A stretch of 64,000 nucleotides of DNA from Haemophilus parainfluenzae (GCF_014931275.1 NZ_CP063110.1:1162001-1226000), one strand, 5' to 3'; counted from the first letter of the stretch, positions 1-10,315 are shown. Made by a program: numbers and translations. Notes: generated by a model not told the origin, from the sequence alone.

Positions 1-1089
1 AGCCATTTCAAATAAGACAGAAAGGGCATTCGGTGTATTGAAATCATCATCCATTGCCTCACGGAAGGCTTCCACAAAATTTTCACCACCAAAAGCAACC
101 GCACTTTGATCGGTGCCACGTAAAGCGGTGTACAAACGTTCTAATGCACTTTGTGCTAAATTCAGGTTTTCTTCACTATAATTGAGTTGGCTGCGATAGT
201 GTGCTGTTAATAAGAAATAACGCACCGCTTCTGCATTGTAGTGGTTTAATACATCACGAATAGTGAAGAAGTTGCCGAGGGATTTCGACATTTTTTCTTT
301 ATCTACCATAATCATGCCAGAATGGATCCAATAATTCACATATTGGCCCCCATGAGCACAGCAAGATTGGGCGATTTCATTTTCGTGATGCGGGAACATT
401 AGGTCAGAACCGCCACCGTGAATATCAAAATGTTCGCCAAGTTGTTTGCAGTTCATTGCTGAACATTCAATGTGCCAACCTGGACGGCCCGCACCCCATG
501 GTGATGGCCAGCTTGGTTCGTTTTCTTTCGACATTTTCCAAAGCACGAAATCCATTGGGTTTTTCTTGATTTCATTAATTTCAATACGTGCACCGGCTTG
601 TAATTGGTCGAGATCTTGGCGCGATAATTTGCCGTATTCTTTAAAGCTTTCCACATCAAACATCACGTCGCCATTGTCTGCAACATAAGCATGGCCACGA
701 GCAATCAATTTTTCCACAATTTCAATAATTTCAGGGATATGGTGTGTTGCACGAGGCTCAAAATCAGGGCGTAATACGTTTAATGCATCAAAATCTTTAT
801 ACATTTCTTGCACCATACGATCCACAAGTTGATCGCAGGTTTCTTTGTTTTCTAATGCACGTTTAATGATTTTATCGTCTACATCCGTGATATTACGCAC
901 ATAAGTCAAATCGTAGCCTAAAGAGCGTAAATAGCGGGCAATCACATCAAAACATACAAAGGTACGGCCGTGGCCAATATGGCATAAATCGTAAACGGTC
1001 ACGCCACACACATACATACCCACTTTTCCTTCATGGATAGGTTTGAACACTTCTTTTTCACGAGTGAGGGTATTAAAAATCTTTAACAT
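1..1089 (-). CDS. cysS: Cysteine--tRNA ligase, partial (C-terminal end lies outside the window)
   Basis: Class I aminoacyl-tRNA synthetase that charges tRNA-Cys in the cytoplasm. The 363 residues present begin at an ATG read on the minus strand from 1089 and run off the left edge; the family is about 460 residues. Visible motifs are the HIGH signature (residues 37-40, CHIGHGRT), the zinc cysteine C28 just before it, WHIECSAM with a second zinc ligand, and KMSKS near residue 266. It is divergent from ppiB, with an uptake signal in the shared spacer. Identity is certain. Confidence 0.97.
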   Translation of the reverse strand, partial: MLKIFNTLTREKEVFKPIHEGKVGMYVCGVTVYDLCHIGHGRTFVCFDVIARYLRSLGYDLTYVRNITDVDDKIIKRALENKETCDQLVDRMVQEMYKDFDALNVLRPDFEPRATHHIPEIIEIVEKLIARGHAYVADNGDVMFDVESFKEYGKLSRQDLDQLQAGARIEINEIKKNPMDFVLWKMSKENEPSWPSPWGAGRPGWHIECSAMNCKQLGEHFDIHGGGSDLMFPHHENEIAQSCCAHGGQYVNYWIHSGMIMVDKEKMSKSLGNFFTIRDVLNHYNAEAVRYFLLTAHYRSQLNYSEENLNLAQSALERLYTALRGTDQSAVAFGGENFVEAFREAMDDDFNTPNALSVLFEMA

Positions 1090-1200
1090 ATTTTTTCTCT
1101 TAAAACTAGTTGGAAAACGACCGCACTTTTTCTGCTCCTTGTGGCACTTTCTCGCCATTTGTGGAATAATGAATGCCTTAATTTTCAAGAGGAAAACAAC

Positions 1201-1710
1201 ATGGTTACATTACACACAAATTTTGGCGATATTAAAATTAAACTTGATTTTGATAAAGCGCCAATCACTGCAGAAAACTTTTTAAACTATTGTAAAAACG
1301 GTTTCTATGATAACACAATTTTTCATCGTGTTATTGATGGATTTATGATTCAGGGCGGTGGTATGGAAAGCGGAATGCGTGAAAAAGCAACAAACGCACC
1401 GATCCAAAATGAAGCTAACAATCGTTTAAGTAACAAACGTGGCACAATCGCCATGGCGCGTACCTCTGATCCACATTCTGCAACGGCACAATTCTTTATT
1501 AACGTGGCAGATAATGACTTCTTAAACTACCGTTCAAAAGAGATGTTTGGTCGCGAAGTGGTACAAGAATGGGGCTATGCCGTATTCGGTGAAGTGGTTG
1601 AAGGCATGGATGTGGTTGATAAAATTAAAAAAGTAAAAACCGGTAATAAAGGTTTCCACCAAGACGTTCCGACCGAAGATGTGGTGATTACATCCGTTTC
1701 TGTTGAATAA
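1201..1710 (+). CDS. ppiB: Peptidyl-prolyl cis-trans isomerase B (cytoplasmic cyclophilin)
   Basis: Cyclophilin-type proline isomerase, 169 residues, no signal peptide, so cytoplasmic PpiB rather than periplasmic PpiA. The family core [14 protein letters not shown] lies near residues 39-52, followed by [12 protein letters not shown]. An open frame continues upstream to a GTG at 1141, but the ATG at 1201 has a good ribosome site (AAGAGGAAAA) and gives the usual N-terminus [11 protein letters not shown]. It is followed by a strong terminator hairpin. Confidence 0.95.
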   Translation: MVTLHTNFGDIKIKLDFDKAPITAENFLNYCKNGFYDNTIFHRVIDGFMIQGGGMESGMREKATNAPIQNEANNRLSNKRGTIAMARTSDPHSATAQFFINVADNDFLNYRSKEMFGREVVQEWGYAVFGEVVEGMDVVDKIKKVKTGNKGFHQDVPTEDVVITSVSVE

Positions 1711-1717
1711 TTAATTC

Positions 1718-1750
1718 GGTGTGTGGATGCGCAATCTACACACCTTTTTT
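1718..1750 (+). terminator. Rho-independent terminator of ppiB
   Basis: An 11-base stem, GGTGTGTGGAT pairing with ATCTACACACC (one G-U pair), is followed by six T. It lies just after the ppiB stop and before the TatD-family gene. Confidence 0.8.
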
Positions 1751-1768
1751 CTTAAGTGAAATAACGTT

Positions 1769-2557
1769 ATGCCTTTCTTCGATACTCATACCCACCTCGA
1801 TTATCTTCATCATGATACGGGAGAGCCATTAGCTCAGCTCGTAGAGAACGCTAAGCAAGCTGATGTGCAGAAAATCTTGATTGTGGCGGTAAAAGAATCG
1901 GATTTTAAAACAATCCAAAATATGACCGCACTTTTCCCTGAGCATCTTTATTGTGGACTTGGGTTACACCCTCTTTATATCAAAGAACATCAAGAGCATG
2001 ATTTAGAGAAATTGGATGCGGCGTTATCTGTACGTGATCAAAATTGTACAGCCGTAGCAGAAATTGGTTTAGAGTGTGCGATTCCAGAGTTATTGATGGA
2101 TGAATTATGGCAAAAGCAACAGCTCTTTTTGGAGAGCCAGCTTTATTTAGCGAAGAAGTACAATCTGTCGGTTAATTTACATAGTCGAAAATCCCACGAG
2201 CAATTATCCCGATTTTTAAAACAGGCTAATTTGCAAAAATGTGGTGTGGTACATGGTTTTTCTGGAAGTTATGATCAAGCAAAACGATTTGTGGATTTAG
2301 GCTATAAAATTGGCGTAGGCGGCACTATTACTTATGAACGCGCGAATAAAACGCGCCAAGCGATTGCGAAGTTGCCATTAGAGGCGTTGGTGTTAGAAAC
2401 GGATACACCAGATATGCCGGTGTTTGGTTTTCAAGGACAACCTAATCGCCCAGAGCGAATTGTTCACACCTTTGAGGCATTATGCTGTTTAAGAAGTGAA
2501 AATGCTGAAGTGATTAAAGAAACGGCTTGGCAGAATAGCTTAACCTTATTCGGTTAA
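1769..2557 (+). CDS. TatD-family metal-dependent hydrolase (YjjV/YcfH-like)
   Basis: Metal-dependent phosphohydrolase of the TatD family, 262 residues, the usual length. The N-terminal metal motif DTHTHLD (residues 5-11), a mid-protein AEIGLE, NLHSRKSHEQL, VHGFSG and C-terminal LETDTPDMP are the expected family motifs. Family members act as DNases or D-aminoacyl-tRNA deacylases, and the exact substrate cannot be read from sequence. The stop codon overlaps that of the convergent nrdG through a shared TTAA. In E. coli the paralog yjjV sits by a glycyl-radical activase gene; here it faces nrdG, itself such an activase. Confidence 0.9.
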   Translation: MPFFDTHTHLDYLHHDTGEPLAQLVENAKQADVQKILIVAVKESDFKTIQNMTALFPEHLYCGLGLHPLYIKEHQEHDLEKLDAALSVRDQNCTAVAEIGLECAIPELLMDELWQKQQLFLESQLYLAKKYNLSVNLHSRKSHEQLSRFLKQANLQKCGVVHGFSGSYDQAKRFVDLGYKIGVGGTITYERANKTRQAIAKLPLEALVLETDTPDMPVFGFQGQPNRPERIVHTFEALCCLRSENAEVIKETAWQNSLTLFG

Positions 2558-3021
2558 ACCTTAAAACGATAAATTACTTGATTGGCTGAACCGCGCCAAA
2601 CTAAGCTTGGGTCAGCCTGTTCTTGTATAAATTTCCCATCAATAAGCACGTCAATATAAGGCAACATTTGACGTTGATAATCATCAAGTTCATCCAGTTT
2701 ATATCCCGTCCACACCCAAATGTCCTTATCGGGGCATTCTTTTTTTACCCGTTTTACAAAAGGAAGTAAAGCTTCAACATTACGAGGATGCATCGGATCC
2801 CCACCTGAAAGCGTGAGCCCTTGACGTTTAATGCGCGTATCTTTTAAATCATTAATGATTTGTTGTTCCATCGCTTCATCAAATAATACGCCATTATCAA
2901 AAGACCAACTCTTTTGATTGTAACAACCTCGGCAACCATGTGTACAACCGCTCACGAAAAGGGTACAACGGGTGCCTTCGCCATTTACAACATCGGTAGG
3001 GTAGTATTGGAGATAGTTCAT
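2554..3021 (-). CDS. nrdG: Anaerobic ribonucleotide reductase activating protein
   Basis: Radical-SAM enzyme that makes the glycyl radical on NrdD for oxygen-independent dNTP synthesis. The 155-residue length is typical. The iron-sulfur motif is C26-THG-C30-RG-C33, and the SAM-binding segment LTLSGGDPMHP follows. The start has a ribosome site (AAGGTAAAACC before ATG). It is not next to nrdD, which lies 13 kb away at 16,226-18,352. No NrdR box is visible upstream. Confidence 0.96.
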   Translation of the reverse strand: MNYLQYYPTDVVNGEGTRCTLFVSGCTHGCRGCYNQKSWSFDNGVLFDEAMEQQIINDLKDTRIKRQGLTLSGGDPMHPRNVEALLPFVKRVKKECPDKDIWVWTGYKLDELDDYQRQMLPYIDVLIDGKFIQEQADPSLVWRGSANQVIYRFKV

Positions 3022-3083
3022 GGTTTTACCTTAAAAGTGCGGTTGATTTTCTCGTCAAATTCACCGAATTGATAAATTAACCT

Positions 3084-3112
3084 TTGCAATACAGGACCAA
3101 TTCTTGCATAAT
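3084..3112 (+). promoter_or_regulatory. Sigma-70 promoter of ffs
   Basis: TTGCAA (3084-3089), a 17-base spacer and CATAAT (3107-3112) form a near-consensus promoter. Transcription would start near 3119, giving a 5' leader of about 23 bases before the mature 4.5S RNA. That agrees with the RNase P-processed leader known for E. coli 4.5S RNA. Confidence 0.75.
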
Positions 3113-3141
3113 AGCCCACCTAATCGCATTGCGATATCAAT

Positions 3142-3255
3142 GGAAATCTTCTCGGTCTCTCGCAACGGTGTCCGGTTTACTCGGTCAGGTTCGGAAGAAA
3201 GCAGCCAAAGTCGGAATTTCTGTGTGCCGAGAATAAGCTGGGAAGATTTCCACCC
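3142..3255 (+). ncRNA. ffs: Signal recognition particle 4.5S RNA
   Basis: RNA core of the signal recognition particle, which binds Ffh and targets nascent membrane proteins. The conserved apical domain is clear: GGTCAGGTTCGGAAGAAAGC followed by AGCC, with the GGAA tetraloop and asymmetric loop, then TGTGTGCCGAG. The closing stem pairs GGAAATCTTC (3142-3151) with GAAGATTTCC (3242-3251). The ends are set by this stem and may be off by a few bases. It lies between the nrdG and cydC genes, both on the minus strand. Confidence 0.93.
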
Positions 3256-3273
3256 AACTTATTCTTCCTTATT

Positions 3274-5004
3274 TTACACACGTTCCACTAGTTGTTTGAA
3301 GAACCCTTTTTCTAATTGCAATAATTCTGCGTAAGAGCCTTTTTCTATTAGCTTTGCTTCATCAATCACACAAAGTTCATCAAATTGCTCAATCGCCGTT
3401 AAGCGGTGAGTCACCATAATTAAGGTTTTATTTTCAGCATGGGCAAGAATCAAACGCAGAATTTGGCGTTCAGTTTCGCGGTCTAAACCTTCAGTTGGCT
3501 CATCTAATAATAAAATTGGCGCATCATTAAGCAGAATACGAGCCAAGCCTAAACGACGTTGTTCTCCACCAGAAAGTGGACGACCACCATCACCTAGCCA
3601 AATATCTAAACCTTGTTCTTGTTCCAACAATTTGCCTAAACCAACTTGATTTAACACCTCGATCATTTTTTCATCTGAAATATTGACCGCACTTGCGAAT
3701 TGCAGATTTTGACGAAGTGTATCGCTAAATACATGAACACGTTGCGTTAAAAAGCAGAATTGGCTGCGTAATGTGTCTTCGGCGTAATCAGCAATCGGCT
3801 TGCCAGCAAGAAATAGCTGACCTTGGTTTGCATCGTAATTGCGTACTAAAAGCTGTAATAACGTGGATTTTCCGCTGCCTGTTTTACCTAAAATGGCGAC
3901 TTTTTTACCTTTTTGAATGGTTAAATTCAAATTCTCTAAAGCACGATTTTGACGTTCAGGATAAGTGAAAGAAAGATCTTTGGTTTCAATTAATGTTGTG
4001 GCGTTTTGATCGAACTCCGCTTTGCCATTAAAGGTCACTAATGGTTGCTGCTCGATAATATCTGTCACGCGTTCAGCTGACGCAATGACTTGCCCGATAT
4101 GTAAGAACGCAGAACCTAATGGCATTAAGATTTCAAACGATGCAAGGGCCGCAAAAGTGAAGAGCGCAATAAATGCCATACGATATTCATCGTTGCCAAA
4201 TTCCGCTTGTGAGCTAAACCACAACATTGCGGCAATAATCAAACCATTTAAGAAGAGTGAAAGTGCGGTTGAAAATCCACTTAAATTGGCTTCTTTTTGC
4301 TGGTCTGCTTGCCAGTTAGCTTCAGTTTTAGCCATGTTATCTTTCAATTTATCTTCGGCATTAAAGAGCAATAATTCCGCTTGTGCTTGGATAAATTCTA
4401 AGAATTGGGTGCGATAAAGCGCACGTGAATGCACAAGTTTATCACCAAATTTTTTACCCAGTTGGTAGAAAATGGTTGGAATGACGAATACTAATAAAAG
4501 CAGGCTCAAACCTAGACCTAAGGCTAAAGGTGCATTGACGAAACTTAGGCCAATACACATGGCTAGAATCACAAAAATAGCCGTAATAAATGGCGCAATT
4601 AAGCGAAGATAAAGGCTATCAAGGGTATCTACATCAGACACTAAGCGGTTTAGTAAATCGCTGTTACGGTAGCGATTTAACACACCAGGACTTAATGGAA
4701 TAATTTTCTCAAAAACTTGTACCCGTAATTTAGCCAAAATGCGGAAAGTCGCATCGTGTGTTACCAACTTTTCAAAATAACGGAAAAGGGTACGGCCAAT
4801 GGCAAGCCCACGCACAGAGGCAGAAGGATAGAAGAAATTAAATAACGTGCCAAGACCCGCAATGGACGTTGCCGCTAAAAACCAACCGGAGGTAGTTAGT
4901 AAGCCAATACTGGATGCGAGGCCTGTGATCATTAAAACTAAGCCTAAAAATAAAGGCAGCTTGGCGAATTTAAATAAACGTAAAAAGGGAAGTAAAGCAC
5001 GCAT
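3274..5004 (-). CDS. cydC: Heterodimeric thiol ABC exporter, subunit CydC
   Basis: Half of the CydDC inner-membrane exporter of cysteine and glutathione, needed for cytochrome bd and c-type cytochrome assembly. The 576 residues comprise six membrane helices (about 1-320) and an ATPase domain with Walker A GKTGSGKS, signature LSGGEQRRLGLARIL and Walker B LLLDEPTEGLD. The start overlaps the cydD stop by one base (TAATG), so the two are translationally coupled. Confidence 0.95.
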   Translation of the reverse strand: MRALLPFLRLFKFAKLPLFLGLVLMITGLASSIGLLTTSGWFLAATSIAGLGTLFNFFYPSASVRGLAIGRTLFRYFEKLVTHDATFRILAKLRVQVFEKIIPLSPGVLNRYRNSDLLNRLVSDVDTLDSLYLRLIAPFITAIFVILAMCIGLSFVNAPLALGLGLSLLLLVFVIPTIFYQLGKKFGDKLVHSRALYRTQFLEFIQAQAELLLFNAEDKLKDNMAKTEANWQADQQKEANLSGFSTALSLFLNGLIIAAMLWFSSQAEFGNDEYRMAFIALFTFAALASFEILMPLGSAFLHIGQVIASAERVTDIIEQQPLVTFNGKAEFDQNATTLIETKDLSFTYPERQNRALENLNLTIQKGKKVAILGKTGSGKSTLLQLLVRNYDANQGQLFLAGKPIADYAEDTLRSQFCFLTQRVHVFSDTLRQNLQFASAVNISDEKMIEVLNQVGLGKLLEQEQGLDIWLGDGGRPLSGGEQRRLGLARILLNDAPILLLDEPTEGLDRETERQILRLILAHAENKTLIMVTHRLTAIEQFDELCVIDEAKLIEKGSYAELLQLEKGFFKQLVERV

Positions 5005-6764
5005 TATTGAATATCCTCTTTTCGTTGAGCCAATAATTCGGCAAAGAAGCCTTGATCTTTTAATTGGTTGAAATTTCCTTGTTGAACAATTTCACCTTCT
5101 TGCATCACAAAAATATTGTCACATTGTTTTAGATCTTCAATACGGTGTGTGATCATTAAGGTGGTTTGGTTATGGCTCATTTCAGCAAGAGCAGCAAGTA
5201 CCAGATTTTCAGACTGAGCATCAAGGCTAGCTGTTGGCTCATCGAGTAATAATAAATTGCCTTTGCGGAGTAAAGCGCGAGCGATAGCTAAGCGTTGAGC
5301 TTGGCCTACAGATACACCTATGCCGCCATCTTTAATTTCGCTATCCAAGCCTAATTTATCGGTAAACTCTTTTGCTTGGGCAGAAATCAAGGCTTGCTCG
5401 ATTTGTGCATCGGTGGCTTGAATATCGCCTAAAAGTAGATTTTCTTTGATGCTACCTTGTAGTAGTAATGGGTTTTGTCCGACCCAAGCAATTTGTTTGC
5501 GCCAGTCGCTTAAACGGCTTTGATTCAGTTCCACACCTTTAATTTTTAAGCTACCTTCATAAGGCAAGAAACCCAGTAATACATTGATTAAAGAGGTTTT
5601 CCCCGCACCACTTTGACCGACAAGGGCAATATGGCTTTCTTTCGGAATATGGAATGAAAGAGGCTTAGTTAATGGTTGACCTTGTGGAGAAAGCGCCACT
5701 AAATTTTCAGCCTGAATTTCGACCGCACTTTGTGCTGGAATTTGTTCATTGCCTTGATGTGCAATTAAATAATCTGCCTCTAAGAAATCGACAATGGCAT
5801 CAGCAGCCCCAATACCGGCTGCACGATCGTGGTAGTAAGTACCTAGATCACGCAATGGTTGATAAAACTCTGGTGCAAGAATTAAGCAGAAAAAACCGGT
5901 AAATAAGGTCAGCGTAGTGCCATAAGTACCAAATTCGACTTGGCCTAAATAGCTAAAACCAAAGTACACCGCCATTAAAGCAATGGAAATGGAGGTGAAA
6001 AACTCTAACACGGCAGAAGAGAGAAACGCCATTTTAAGTACCGTCATGGTCGTTTCACGGAAGTCTTCCGTTGTACTTTCAATATGTTGAGTTTGTTCTG
6101 AAATGCGGTTGAAAAGACGTAAGGTTTCTAAACCACGTAAGCGATCCAAGAATTGAGCACTTAAGCGAGAAAGGGTTGCCATATTTTTTTGGCTGCTATC
6201 TGCTGCCGCAATTCCTACCAGAATCATAAAAATAGGCACAAGCGGTGCAGTGACCATCAAAATCAATCCAGCCGCCCAGTTGAGTGGGAATACAGCAATT
6301 AAAATCACCATTGGTACAATGGCAGACAAACTTTGTTGTGGTAAGAAACGCGCATAGAAATTATGTAGATTTTCCACTTGTTCAAGCATAATACTTGCCC
6401 AGCTACCAGCTGGTTTGTTATTGATGGTGGCCGGCCCAACTTGATGGATTTTATCTAAGATCTTTTGGCGCATATGATTGCGTAGTAATCGACCTGCTTT
6501 AAAGCCAATTTTTTCGCGCAGCCATAAAATAACTGCACGCAAAGCAAAAGTAATGATTAATGCAATAAAATAGGGAATCAGTTCAGTGCGATCGACATGT
6601 TGCATAATGAGCTTATCGAGCAATGTCGCAAGAAAATAGGTTTGAGCCACAAGAATTAAGGAAGAAAGTGTGGCAAGGGCAATATTGGTGCGCATTAATT
6701 TTTTAACAGGTTCTTGCTGCGCACGAAGCCATTTTTGTAAATATTTTTGGCGAAGTTTGTCCAT
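5004..6764 (-). CDS. cydD: Heterodimeric thiol ABC exporter, subunit CydD
   Basis: Partner of CydC, 586 residues. Six predicted membrane helices are followed by an ATPase domain with Walker A GQSGAGKT, signature VSVGQAQRLAIARAL and Walker B LLLLDEPTASLD. The motif LEQVENLHNFYARFLPQQ is typical of CydD. It lies downstream of trxB on the same strand with a 144-base gap that holds two hairpins. The shared theme of trxB and cydDC is thiol redox balance. Confidence 0.95.
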   Translation of the reverse strand: MDKLRQKYLQKWLRAQQEPVKKLMRTNIALATLSSLILVAQTYFLATLLDKLIMQHVDRTELIPYFIALIITFALRAVILWLREKIGFKAGRLLRNHMRQKILDKIHQVGPATINNKPAGSWASIMLEQVENLHNFYARFLPQQSLSAIVPMVILIAVFPLNWAAGLILMVTAPLVPIFMILVGIAAADSSQKNMATLSRLSAQFLDRLRGLETLRLFNRISEQTQHIESTTEDFRETTMTVLKMAFLSSAVLEFFTSISIALMAVYFGFSYLGQVEFGTYGTTLTLFTGFFCLILAPEFYQPLRDLGTYYHDRAAGIGAADAIVDFLEADYLIAHQGNEQIPAQSAVEIQAENLVALSPQGQPLTKPLSFHIPKESHIALVGQSGAGKTSLINVLLGFLPYEGSLKIKGVELNQSRLSDWRKQIAWVGQNPLLLQGSIKENLLLGDIQATDAQIEQALISAQAKEFTDKLGLDSEIKDGGIGVSVGQAQRLAIARALLRKGNLLLLDEPTASLDAQSENLVLAALAEMSHNQTTLMITHRIEDLKQCDNIFVMQEGEIVQQGNFNQLKDQGFFAELLAQRKEDIQ

Positions 6765-6793
6765 AGATTTGTAGAGTTAGTATTTAAAAAGTT

Positions 6794-6815
6794 CTCCCTC
6801 TCTATTGAGAGGGAG
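6794..6815. repeat. Perfect intergenic hairpin between trxB and cydD
   Basis: CTCCCTCTC, a TATT loop and GAGAGGGAG form a perfect 9-base stem. No T-run follows on either strand, so it looks more like a dispersed repeat or RNA-stability element than a terminator. It sits next to a second C-rich hairpin at 6853-6892. Confidence 0.6.
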
Positions 6816-6852
6816 CTTGAAGGGGAGTTTATTGATACAAAATTGATTCTTT

Positions 6853-6892
6853 AAAATCTCCCTTAACCCCTCTTGGCTAAAGAGGGGGAAAT
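6853..6892. repeat. C-rich/G-rich dispersed intergenic repeat, copy 1
   Basis: The segment AAAATCTCCCTTAACCCCTC, then TTGGCTAAAGAGGGGGAAAT, aligns with 56,344-56,386 downstream of znuA. The arms CCCCTCTT and AAGAGGGG can pair. Two similar copies in unrelated spacers suggest a family of short palindromic repeats. Confidence 0.6.
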
Positions 6893-6908
6893 AAATAAGG
6901 AAATTTAT

Positions 6909-7932
<1,024 letters not shown>

Positions 7933-7951
7933 AAAAAAATAGTTGATCGTA

Positions 7952-8809
7952 TTAGTAAAGCAATGAATACAGCAATCGGCGATATTTATTGGTGATAGGA
8001 TCTGCATTGCCAATGGCTGATAAAATAGATAAAAACTGCTGTTTTACCTCCCCATTTTCCGCAGAAAGATCTTGTTTAAGAATGCTAAATAATAAGTCCA
8101 ATGCTTCTTCGTTTCGATTGGCTTGATGTAGCTGAACTGCCAATTTCAACGCAATTTCAGGCGTTGGATTTTTCTTATAATCCGCTTGTAATTGTTGAAT
8201 TTCTGGCGTATCAGCCGCTTTAATTAAAAGTTCGATTTGCGCTTGTAATCCATGCCAACGGCTATCACGATCCTGAATAGGAATCTGAGATAAAATATCT
8301 GCTGCAGGTTCCGTTTTCTTCATGGCAATATAGGTTTCCGCATAAAGTAACGCCACATCGCTGTTTTTCTTATCTGAAAGCTCCCAGGCTTCTTTCAGTA
8401 ATGGACGGGCAGAGTCGTAATCTTCCACTTGTAAAAAATCCAAGGCTTTTTGGAATTTTAAATCTTCTTCTTTTGGCAAAATGGCGCTTAAACGTTGTAA
8501 TAAGCTGGCTTCATCTAATGCCCCAGGGAACGCATCTAATGCTTGAGCCTCTTTGAAAAGGTAGGTCGTTGGCAACGCTTGAATACGAAATTGTGCGGCA
8601 ATCATTTGCTCCGTTTCACAATTGACTAAGCCGAGAATAAATTGTCCTTGATGTTGTTCTGCAACACGTTGTAGAACTTTTGCAAAATCAGCTGATTCTT
8701 TATGGCTTGGCGCATAAAAGTTAATGACAAGCGGGGTTTCGACGGAACGTTGCAACGTTTCAGTAAGATTTTGTTCGTTGAGTTCAACTAAAAAAGGTAA
8801 ATCTGCCAT
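7952..8809 (-). CDS. cnoX: Thioredoxin-like co-chaperone of the YbbN/CnoX family
   Basis: A 285-residue protein with an N-terminal thioredoxin fold and C-terminal TPR-like helices, the layout of E. coli YbbN/CnoX, a chaperedoxin that works with GroEL and DnaK. The usual CxxC site is replaced by the cysteine-free APSHKES near residue 34, so it cannot be a disulfide reductase at that site. Later segments such as LQQLQADYKKNPTPEIALKLA resemble the family TPR part. The start has AAGGAATAAAA before ATG. The family call is good; the partners are inferred. Confidence 0.85.
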   Translation of the reverse strand: MADLPFLVELNEQNLTETLQRSVETPLVINFYAPSHKESADFAKVLQRVAEQHQGQFILGLVNCETEQMIAAQFRIQALPTTYLFKEAQALDAFPGALDEASLLQRLSAILPKEEDLKFQKALDFLQVEDYDSARPLLKEAWELSDKKNSDVALLYAETYIAMKKTEPAADILSQIPIQDRDSRWHGLQAQIELLIKAADTPEIQQLQADYKKNPTPEIALKLAVQLHQANRNEEALDLLFSILKQDLSAENGEVKQQFLSILSAIGNADPITNKYRRLLYSLLY

Positions 8810-8890
8810 TTTTATTCCTTGATAAATGGAAAATGATGCCTGATTTTAACAAAGTGCGGTCAGTTTTAGAAATGTTTTACAGGAAAAGAA

Positions 8891-8912
8891 AAGGGCAGTG
8901 TTAATCTGCCCT
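8891..8912 (-). terminator. Terminator after the NCS2 permease
   Basis: AAGGGCAG, a loop and CTGCCCTT lie just past the permease stop. The minus-strand transcript ends in a T-rich run (CCCTTTTCTTTTCC). Confidence 0.7.
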
Positions 8913-8928
8913 TATTCGCTATCTATTT

Positions 8929-10239
8929 TTATTCTTTTGTTTCTTCCACTTTATCTTCAGGAAGCACGAGGTTAAGAATTAAGGCAAGTAATGAACCTAC
9001 AGTAATGCCTGAACCGAGCACTTCTTTGAAAAAGTGCGGTAATTTATCAAGCAATTCTGGACGAGTCGTCACGGCTAAGCCACAGCCAATGGAAATCGCG
9101 ATAATTAAACCATTACGTTTGCTACGAGCCACTTTATCCAACATTTGGATACCTGCAGCGATAATCATCGCGAACATCATTAAGCCTGCACCGCCTAATA
9201 CTGGTAATGGAATTGATACAATTAATGCACCGAATACAGGAAAGAAGCCCGCTAGCGCTAGAAGTACACCGGTTAGCGCAACCACGTGACGGCTTGCCAC
9301 GCCAGTTAGAGAAATGACGCCAATGTTTTGTGAGAATGAAGAGAATGGTGTGGTGGACATAATGGCAGCTAGGGCAGATCCTAAGCCATCGGCTAAAACG
9401 CCACCGCGTAAATGTTTACCGGTGATTTCTGTTTGAGTCGCATTACCCAGTGCTAAGAAGTTACCGCTTGATTCAACGATCGTCACTAAATACGCAATGG
9501 ACATGCCGATAATGCCTGAAATTGGGAAGGCTAAGCCAAAGTGTAGTGGTTGTGGAATCGCGAAAGTTTGCGCTTGTTTTACGCCTTCAAAGCTCACCCA
9601 GCCCATCGCCAAACAAACAATATAACCTGTCATCATCCCAATAACGATCGCAGCAGCGGAGAAAATCCCTTTTCCCCATTGAACGAGCGCAACCACGATC
9701 ACCAACACAAAGCTCGCCATCATTAAGTTTTCTGGCGTAGCATAATTCGCATCACCACGTTGACCACCCGCGAACCAGTCAACGGCAACAGGAATCAGGC
9801 TTAAACCGATCATCATGACAACGGTACCGGTTACAATTGGTGGGAACAATTTACGAATATACGGCATAAAGAAACTGCCGATAATCATCACTAGTGAACC
9901 AACAAGAGAAGCCCCTAAAATACCGGCAATACCATATTCACTAAAACCAATGGCCAGTGCAGCGGCAACGAAAGTAAAACTGGTTCCCATCACACTTGGT
10001 AAACGAATTCCCACAGGTCCTAAGCCTTTACATTGGATAACCGTGACTACACCAGAAATCAAGAGTGCAGCATTCACTAGCGTAATGGTGTCTTCGGTAG
10101 GTAATTTTAAGACGTTACCAATGACCAATGGTACAGCAATAATTCCCCCAAGAGCAGCAAGTAAATGTTGTGCCGCAAGGAGTAAACTCAATCCGAAAGG
10201 TGGTTTGTCTTCCACCGTATAAAGCAGGTTGTTATTCAT
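8929..10239 (-). CDS. NCS2-family nucleobase permease, probably a purine (xanthine or urate type) transporter
   Basis: Inner-membrane proton symporter of the nucleobase-ascorbate family, 436 residues with about 12-14 hydrophobic segments. The helix-1 motif AAQHLLAALGG and the signature QNIGVISLTG (from residue 304) match the QNxGxxxxTG form seen in bacterial xanthine and urate permeases more than the uracil type. A near-perfect PurR operator overlaps its promoter, which independently points to purines. The exact base cannot be fixed from sequence. The start has AGGGAAACCAA before ATG. Confidence 0.88.
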   Translation of the reverse strand: MNNNLLYTVEDKPPFGLSLLLAAQHLLAALGGIIAVPLVIGNVLKLPTEDTITLVNAALLISGVVTVIQCKGLGPVGIRLPSVMGTSFTFVAAALAIGFSEYGIAGILGASLVGSLVMIIGSFFMPYIRKLFPPIVTGTVVMMIGLSLIPVAVDWFAGGQRGDANYATPENLMMASFVLVIVVALVQWGKGIFSAAAIVIGMMTGYIVCLAMGWVSFEGVKQAQTFAIPQPLHFGLAFPISGIIGMSIAYLVTIVESSGNFLALGNATQTEITGKHLRGGVLADGLGSALAAIMSTTPFSSFSQNIGVISLTGVASRHVVALTGVLLALAGFFPVFGALIVSIPLPVLGGAGLMMFAMIIAAGIQMLDKVARSKRNGLIIAISIGCGLAVTTRPELLDKLPHFFKEVLGSGITVGSLLALILNLVLPEDKVEETKE

Positions 10240-10269
10240 TTGGTTTCCCTAAGTAAAAAAATTGTGCGA

Positions 10270-10307
10270 ATTATACGTTAATTTTTATTTGCCGCAAACG
10301 TTTGCGT
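10270..10307 (-). promoter_or_regulatory. Promoter with overlapping PurR operator for the NCS2 permease
   Basis: Minus-strand TATAAT (10270-10275) and TTGCGG (10292-10297) are separated by 16 bases. The 16-base ACGCAAACGTTTGCGG (10292-10307) matches the PurR consensus ACGCAAACGTTTKCGT at all but the last base and covers the -35 box, a geometry fit for repression when hypoxanthine or guanine is plentiful. Confidence 0.85.
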
Positions 10308-10315
10308 AAAGAAAA

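Noticed and set aside
3043..3058. TTGATTTTCTCGTCAA upstream of nrdG as an FNR box
   Set aside because: The half-sites are six bases apart instead of four, and it includes part of an uptake signal context. FNR spacing is strict.
4022..4417. Plus-strand open frames of 60-135 codons over cydC, permease and other minus-strand genes
   Set aside because: They lie antisense to well-supported genes and show no recognisable protein features.
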